Source of the DNA: an uncultured Bacillota bacterium
GTDB lineage: Bacteria; Bacillota; Clostridia; Peptostreptococcales; Anaerovoracaceae
NCBI GenBank assembly: GCA_949287095.1
Contig: CASEFA010000009.1
Location: 1-64,000 of the forward strand
Length of the DNA stretch: 64,000 nucleotides
Direction of reading: 5' to 3'
In this document: positions 59,990 through 64,000 of the stretch, in pieces
Position numbering within the stretch: position 1 is the stretch's first letter
Layout of the letters: every line of letters starts with the position of its first letter
Notes under the pieces: generated by a model
Databases searched by the model: none
The model's input: only the letters and a program-made list of their open reading frames with translations
What the model was told of the DNA's origin: nothing
Program-made: the position numbers and the translations under genes

Positions 59990-60036
59990 ATTATAGCACT
60001 GAATTCCTTTACTTTCAACAAGTAAAGTGGTATAAT
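59990..60036. promoter_or_regulatory. Divergent serA and serC promoters with a shared dyad
   Basis: Minus strand: TTGAAA (60017-60012) and TATAAT (59995-59990), 16 or 17 bases apart depending on hexamer choice, for serA. Plus strand: TTTACT (60008-60013) and TATAAT (60031-60036), 17-base spacer and TGG extension, for serC. The perfect dyad CTTTACTT-N5-AAGTAAAG (60007-60027) covers both -35 regions, so one regulator could control both directions. Confidence 0.75.
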
Positions 60037-60106
60037 CTAAAAGATATTTTATTGCAGAGACGTATTCGAAGGGACTTTGAAAACGCTGCAGGAACGGAGG
60101 AAGAAT

Positions 60107-61198
60107 ATGAAATACGAAAACAGAGTGTACAATTTTTCAGCAGGACCGTCCATACTGCCGCTGGAAGTTATTAAAGAAGCGGCTGATAATCTGGCCAGTT
60201 ATCATGGCTGCGGGCAGTCAGTTATGGAAATGAGTCACCGATCTTCCGAGTTCAAGAAAATTATCGAAGATGCAGAAGCTGATCTCAGAGAGCTGATGAG
60301 CATACCTGATAACTACAAGGTGCTGTTTTTGCAGGGTGGAGGAACTCTCCAGTTTTCCATGGTACCTTTGAACCTTCTTAGAAAGTCCGGAAAGGCGGAT
60401 TACATCGTTACCGGATCATGGGCGAAGAAAGCAGCCAAGGAAGCGCAGAAGTTCGGCGACATCAGGATAGTGGCAAGCTCCGAGGACGAAACCTTTACAT
60501 ATATCCCTGAGGTTAAGAGGGAGGACTTCAGGGCCGATGCCGATTATGTGTACGTGTGCTATAACAATACCATTTACGGCACCCATTTCCCTTACATACC
60601 TGACACGGGAGACATTCCGCTGGTCGCCGATATGTCAAGCTGTATACTCAGTGAGGAGATTGACGTTTCAAAGTTCGGTCTTATCTTTGCGGGGGCTCAG
60701 AAGAATATCGCACCGGCAGGTGTTACCATAGTTATAATCAGAGAAGACCTCATCGGATTTGCAAAGCCTGAAACTCCTGTTTATCTGGACTATAAGACTC
60801 ATGCAGATAACGATTCCATGTATAATACGCCGCCGTGCTTTGCAATCCATATTGCAGGCGAAGTGTTTAAGTATCTTAAGAAGATGGGAGGCGTTCCGGC
60901 AATGCACGAAGTTGATGTCCGCAAGGCCGGAAAGCTCTACGCATATATCGATGGAAGCGGTTTCTATAAATCTCCTGTAAGGGAAAAAGACCGTTCCCTC
61001 ATGAACGTCGTGTTCGTGACGGGAGATGCGGACATGGATAAGAAGTTTGTTGCCGCCGCAAAGGAGCAGGGCCTTGTGAACCTTAACGGCCACAGATCCA
61101 TAGGCGGAATGAGGGCGAGCATTTACAACGCCATGCCGGAGGAAGGTGTGGATAAACTCATAGAATTCATGGAGGAATTCAGAAAGGCGAATCAGTAA
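60107..61198 (+). CDS. serC: Phosphoserine aminotransferase
   Basis: A 363-residue PLP enzyme, second step of serine synthesis. It starts VYNFSAGPSILPLEVIKEA, has MEMSHRSSEFKKI near residue 46, LQGGGTLQFSMVPLNLL near 77 and the PLP lysine in FAGAQKNIAPAGVTIVI near 198, then ends with GHRSIGGMRASIYNAMP. ATG 60107 has GGAGGAAG upstream; a start at 60077 is less suited. The stop overlaps the next start by one base. Confidence 0.95.
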   Translation: MKYENRVYNFSAGPSILPLEVIKEAADNLASYHGCGQSVMEMSHRSSEFKKIIEDAEADLRELMSIPDNYKVLFLQGGGTLQFSMVPLNLLRKSGKADYIVTGSWAKKAAKEAQKFGDIRIVASSEDETFTYIPEVKREDFRADADYVYVCYNNTIYGTHFPYIPDTGDIPLVADMSSCILSEEIDVSKFGLIFAGAQKNIAPAGVTIVIIREDLIGFAKPETPVYLDYKTHADNDSMYNTPPCFAIHIAGEVFKYLKKMGGVPAMHEVDVRKAGKLYAYIDGSGFYKSPVREKDRSLMNVVFVTGDADMDKKFVAAAKEQGLVNLNGHRSIGGMRASIYNAMPEEGVDKLIEFMEEFRKANQ

Positions 61199-62409
61199 TG
61201 AAGTATTTAGTGGTAGTTCCCGACGGAGCCGGGGACGATAAAATAGAAGCGCTTGCGGGAAAGAGCGCGCTGGATGCCGCGGATATGCCGTTTACCGACA
61301 GCCTTGCGGCCAGAGGTGAAGTGGGAATGGTCTGCAACGTTCCTCCAGGCATTGCACCGGGAAGCGACGCGGCCAATCTTTCGGTTATGGGTTACGACCC
61401 TGCGGTTTATCTCACGGGAAGATCTCCGTTGGAGGCTGCAAGCATAGGAATCGAAATGGCCGACGATGACGTTGCCTTCAGAGCCAACATTATAACGCTG
61501 GAGGGAGGCGGAGCGTACGAGGATCTGATTGTCAGGGATCACAGCTCAGGGGAGATTACCACCGAAGAGGCGGATGAACTCATTAAGGCTGTCAACGAAG
61601 CTTTTGCCGATGAACGAAGAAAATTTTACACGGGAACCAGCTACAGACACTGTCTCATAGTCCATGGCGGCACTACGGCCATGACAACCACACCGCCTCA
61701 CGACATTCTGGGGAAGCGATGCGGGGATTACCTGCCTTCCGGAGAGGGTTCCGGCGAACTCCTCGATATGATGAAGAAAAGCTATGAAATACTCAGGGAT
61801 CATCCTGTGAACAAAGCGCGCGTGGATAAAGGCCTTAATCCGGCCAACTCGCTGTGGATATGGGGACAGGGAAAGAAACCGCAGCTTTCACCGTTTTACG
61901 ATAAGTACGGACTTAAGGGAACCGCAATCAGCGCAGTAGATCTGATAAAAGGCATCGCTCTCTGTGCGGGACTCGGTTCGGTGGACGTTGAAGGCGCTAC
62001 CGGAACTATGCATACCAATTTCAAGGGGAAAGCCGATGCTGCAATCCGTGAATTCAGAAGCGGAAAGGACTTTGTTTATGTTCATCTGGAGGGGCCGGAC
62101 GAGTGCTCTCACCAGGGAGATATGGACGGAAAGCTTACGTGCCTTCACGACATAGACCAGAAAATAGTAAAACCGATAGTGGAAGCGCTTCGGGAGGACG
62201 GAGAAGACTTCAAGGTGCTTGTGGTGCCTGATCACAGGACGCCGCTTGCTATCAGGACACATTCGTCAACCCCTGTTTCGTATATGGTTTACAATAGTTC
62301 TGATGAAAAACCGGAGGATAAATCCAGGAGATTCTGCGAATCGTCCGGTGAGAAAGGAAGATATTTCGAAAACGGATGCGAACTGGCGGATTACTTCTTC
62401 GGAAAATAA
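61198..62409 (+). CDS. apgM: ApgM-family cofactor-independent phosphoglycerate mutase-like enzyme
   Basis: A 403-residue alkaline-phosphatase-superfamily protein of the archaeal-type iPGM group. Metal and substrate residues lie in VVPDGAGDDKIE (residue 8 onward), GIAPGSDAANLSVMGYDP (nucleophile serine near residue 61), HLEGPDECSHQGD near 298 and VVPDHRTPLAIRTH near 341. The family includes phosphoglycerate mutases and suspected homoserine kinases. Tight coupling to serC, with no serB in the cluster, suggests a role as phosphoserine phosphatase or in 3-phosphoglycerate supply; this is inference. Confidence 0.85.
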   Translation: MKYLVVVPDGAGDDKIEALAGKSALDAADMPFTDSLAARGEVGMVCNVPPGIAPGSDAANLSVMGYDPAVYLTGRSPLEAASIGIEMADDDVAFRANIITLEGGGAYEDLIVRDHSSGEITTEEADELIKAVNEAFADERRKFYTGTSYRHCLIVHGGTTAMTTTPPHDILGKRCGDYLPSGEGSGELLDMMKKSYEILRDHPVNKARVDKGLNPANSLWIWGQGKKPQLSPFYDKYGLKGTAISAVDLIKGIALCAGLGSVDVEGATGTMHTNFKGKADAAIREFRSGKDFVYVHLEGPDECSHQGDMDGKLTCLHDIDQKIVKPIVEALREDGEDFKVLVVPDHRTPLAIRTHSSTPVSYMVYNSSDEKPEDKSRRFCESSGEKGRYFENGCELADYFFGK

Positions 62410-62442
62410 TCCGACGGACGTATCGGAAGTGTTTGAGGATAT

Positions 62443-63882
62443 ATGGGCGGAAAAAGAGATTTACTCAAGAAAATTCTGGTGGTACTGATTATAGCGGGTA
62501 TGGTGTTTGCCAGCCTTGCCACGGCGGTTATTTACGTGTATGCGGAGCCGGAAAGCAGTGAGGCTTCGGCAACAGGCAGCGGGGAAGAAACCGGTTCCGG
62601 CAGTGATACAGAGGCGGAAGAAGAAAAGACGGATAAAGATGATTCTGCCGCCAGACCTGAGATTATCGCCGGCAGCGCTGTTGTGTACTGCGAGAATACG
62701 GGAGAGATTATCTACTCTAAAAATGAAGATTCCAGGATGAAGCCGTACAGCATCACAAAGCTGCTTACGGCTCTTCTTGCTGTTCAGAATCTGCCTATGG
62801 ATCAGATGGTAACGGTGAGCGCCGCAGCTGCCGGCCAGGGCGGAAGCAGTATGGAACTGAAAGAGGGAGAACAGATTTCTGTAAAGGATCTGCTGTACGG
62901 TACCCTTGTGATATCGGGAAACGATGCGGCTTATGCGCTGGCTGAGGCTGTAAGCGGCTCTGCTTCGGACTTTGTTAAGCTTATGAATAAGACGGCTGCC
63001 AATATAGGCTGCGAGGATACTCACTTTTCCAATCCCAGCGGTCTTTCCAACGACATTAAGAAACACTATACCACGGCCGACGATTTCCTGAAAATCGCCA
63101 AGCTTGCTTTTTCGGATGAGACGGTAAGAACCATCGCCGGCACGAAGAAATACACGGTTAAAGCCACAAATAAAAGCGAAGAGAGAAAGCTGGAGGAGCA
63201 TACGGAACTCATATCAAAGGCGTCGAGCGGTATCGTTGCTGCAAAGACGGGATTCTGGGACGAAGCCAACTGCTCCATCTCGGCTTTATACGATAAAGAC
63301 GGCCTCAGACTTATAATTATCCTCATGGGCGACACCATGGACGAGAGAACGGATGACGTTCTGGCTCTGACAAAATACGCCGAGCGCACCATTCAGGGTA
63401 TTACAGTGGTGAAAAACGGAGAAGCTGCGGGAAACGTCCGGGTACATCACGGGGCAAAGACGAAAATTGAAGCTTTTGCAGCCCTTGACGGCGTGGCATA
63501 TCTTCCGGCAGGAGCGTCGGAATCCCTCATAACCACGGAGGCCGTGATGAAAGACGATGTGGAGGCTCCCGTTGAGAAGGGCGACGTGGTGGGAACGTAC
63601 AGGGTTTACGTTGCCGACGAGCTGGTAAACGAGGTTGACCTTATTGCAGGGGAGGACGTGAAGACGGGATGGCTTCCGTCGTATCTGGGAATTTCCAATA
63701 CGACTACGGTAATCGGAGGAACCATCATCGGGGCTTTACTGATTCTGTTCATATGGATAAAGGTTCACAACGTGAGAGTCCGCAGGGCGAAAAAGCGGCT
63801 TCACAGGCAGATGGTGATGGAAATGGCCATGGAGGAGCTGCGCCGCGAGCAGGAGAAGAAAGAGAGAGGCTGGCGTTATTAA
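62443..63882 (+). CDS. D-alanyl-D-alanine carboxypeptidase (PBP5/DacF type)
   Basis: A 479-residue low-molecular-weight penicillin-binding protein that trims wall stem peptides. A signal helix at about residues 9-32 leads into an acidic, Ser/Glu-rich linker (about 34-72). The S11 domain has SxxK as YSITKLL near residue 103, SGN in VISGNDAAY near 163 and KTG in VAAKTGFWDEA near 268. A beta-rich C-terminal domain follows and then a membrane helix near residues 425-448 with a basic tail (KVHNVRVRRAKKRLHRQ). Its start lies 33 bases after apgM. Confidence 0.93.
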   Translation: MGGKRDLLKKILVVLIIAGMVFASLATAVIYVYAEPESSEASATGSGEETGSGSDTEAEEEKTDKDDSAARPEIIAGSAVVYCENTGEIIYSKNEDSRMKPYSITKLLTALLAVQNLPMDQMVTVSAAAAGQGGSSMELKEGEQISVKDLLYGTLVISGNDAAYALAEAVSGSASDFVKLMNKTAANIGCEDTHFSNPSGLSNDIKKHYTTADDFLKIAKLAFSDETVRTIAGTKKYTVKATNKSEERKLEEHTELISKASSGIVAAKTGFWDEANCSISALYDKDGLRLIIILMGDTMDERTDDVLALTKYAERTIQGITVVKNGEAAGNVRVHHGAKTKIEAFAALDGVAYLPAGASESLITTEAVMKDDVEAPVEKGDVVGTYRVYVADELVNEVDLIAGEDVKTGWLPSYLGISNTTTVIGGTIIGALLILFIWIKVHNVRVRRAKKRLHRQMVMEMAMEELRREQEKKERGWRY

Positions 63883-64000
63883 ATGTTTGATATAAAGGAA
63901 AATCTTAAAAAACTCCCGGACACCCCGGGAGTTTATATGCATAAGGACGAACTGGGACAGGTTATATACGTGGGCAAGGCCGTCTCTCTGAGAAACCGGG
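63883..64000 (+). CDS. uvrC: Excinuclease ABC subunit C, 5' fragment (continues past window)
   Basis: The first 39 codons of UvrC. The GIY-YIG nuclease start is recognisable: [18 protein letters not shown] then [14 protein letters not shown]. UvrC makes the dual incisions in nucleotide excision repair. ATG 63883 overlaps the carboxypeptidase gene end by the tail of its TAA context; no separate ribosome-binding site is obvious apart from GAGAGAGG about 15 bases upstream. Confidence 0.9.
   Translation, partial: MFDIKENLKKLPDTPGVYMHKDELGQVIYVGKAVSLRNR

Overview
The window is a bacterial chromosome segment of a low-to-mid GC Gram-positive anaerobe, most likely a member of class Clostridia. Supporting signs are a 5S rRNA end followed by the order tmk-holB-ricT-trmN6-abrB (as near the origin of Bacillus/Clostridium chromosomes), a class III fructose-1,6-bisphosphatase, a short HisG with HisZ, a split transketolase, 2-hydroxyacyl-CoA dehydratase genes and strong GGAGG ribosome-binding sites. 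Coding density is high and no phage, insertion sequence, CRISPR array or tRNA gene was seen. The family assignment within Clostridia is not settled by this window alone.

Layout. 1-4200: end of an rRNA operon, then a small membrane protein with tmk, holB, ricT and trmN6, a membrane-anchored small protein and an AbrB/SpoVT-type regulator. 4200-7500: murA and fbp. 7500-16100: a complete-looking histidine operon (hisZ-G-D-C-B-H-A-F-IE) behind a promoter, a structured leader and a strong terminator; hisD carries an internal deletion with a frame change. 16200-24650: a degenerate minus-strand gene, a dicluster ferredoxin, 5-formyl-THF cyclo-ligase, an AEC transporter, an Mrp ATPase, an operator-controlled DUF2325 protein, an NCX antiporter, a 2-hydroxyacid dehydrogenase, RdgB, a BrkB-like protein and a lipid kinase. 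24800-32400: a cell-wall hydrolase, MgtE, NnrD, split transketolase and an RNA m5U methyltransferase. 32400-42830: a MinD-like protein, ftsE-ftsX-M23 peptidase, recJ, a C-terminal processing peptidase, a YerC-like protein, a phosphopantetheinyl transferase, an MBL-fold enzyme, recX, tcdA and an aquaporin. 42830-52800, minus strand: AEC transporter, feoB-feoA-rarA, a Bax-inhibitor-like protein, nicotinate phosphoribosyltransferase and two 2-hydroxyacyl-CoA dehydratase/activase genes. 52980-56450: prepilin peptidase, YhbY, truA, dCMP deaminase and a TagO/WecA-type transferase. 56900-64000: a broken gene, phzF, divergent serA / serC-apgM, a D,D-carboxypeptidase and the start of uvrC.

The most unusual signal is non-coding. 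Four of the five gene-free gaps longer than 300 bases (near 7.6, 16.0, 19.6 and 56.6 kb) carry the same architecture: eight copies of a 6-7 base word, alternating in orientation, set so that each word and its inverse bound a 36-38 base unit, units come in pairs with a 42-43 base period, and two pairs make one array. The word differs from gap to gap (TTTGCC, TTCGGC/TTCGAC, TTTGAC/CTTGAC, TTCGATG) but largely agrees within a gap. In the two most regular arrays the word starts fall at 0, 31, 42-43, 73, 116-117, 146-147, 158-159 and 189, all close to whole turns of B-DNA. I do not recognise a described element with this design. Two arrays flank the histidine operon.

Other points of note are the broken hisD, a his leader without a T-box signature, paired GTTAG-N6-CTAAC operators before the DUF2325 gene, one dyad placed between the divergent serA and serC promoters, and an ApgM-family phosphomutase where a phosphoserine phosphatase gene would be expected.
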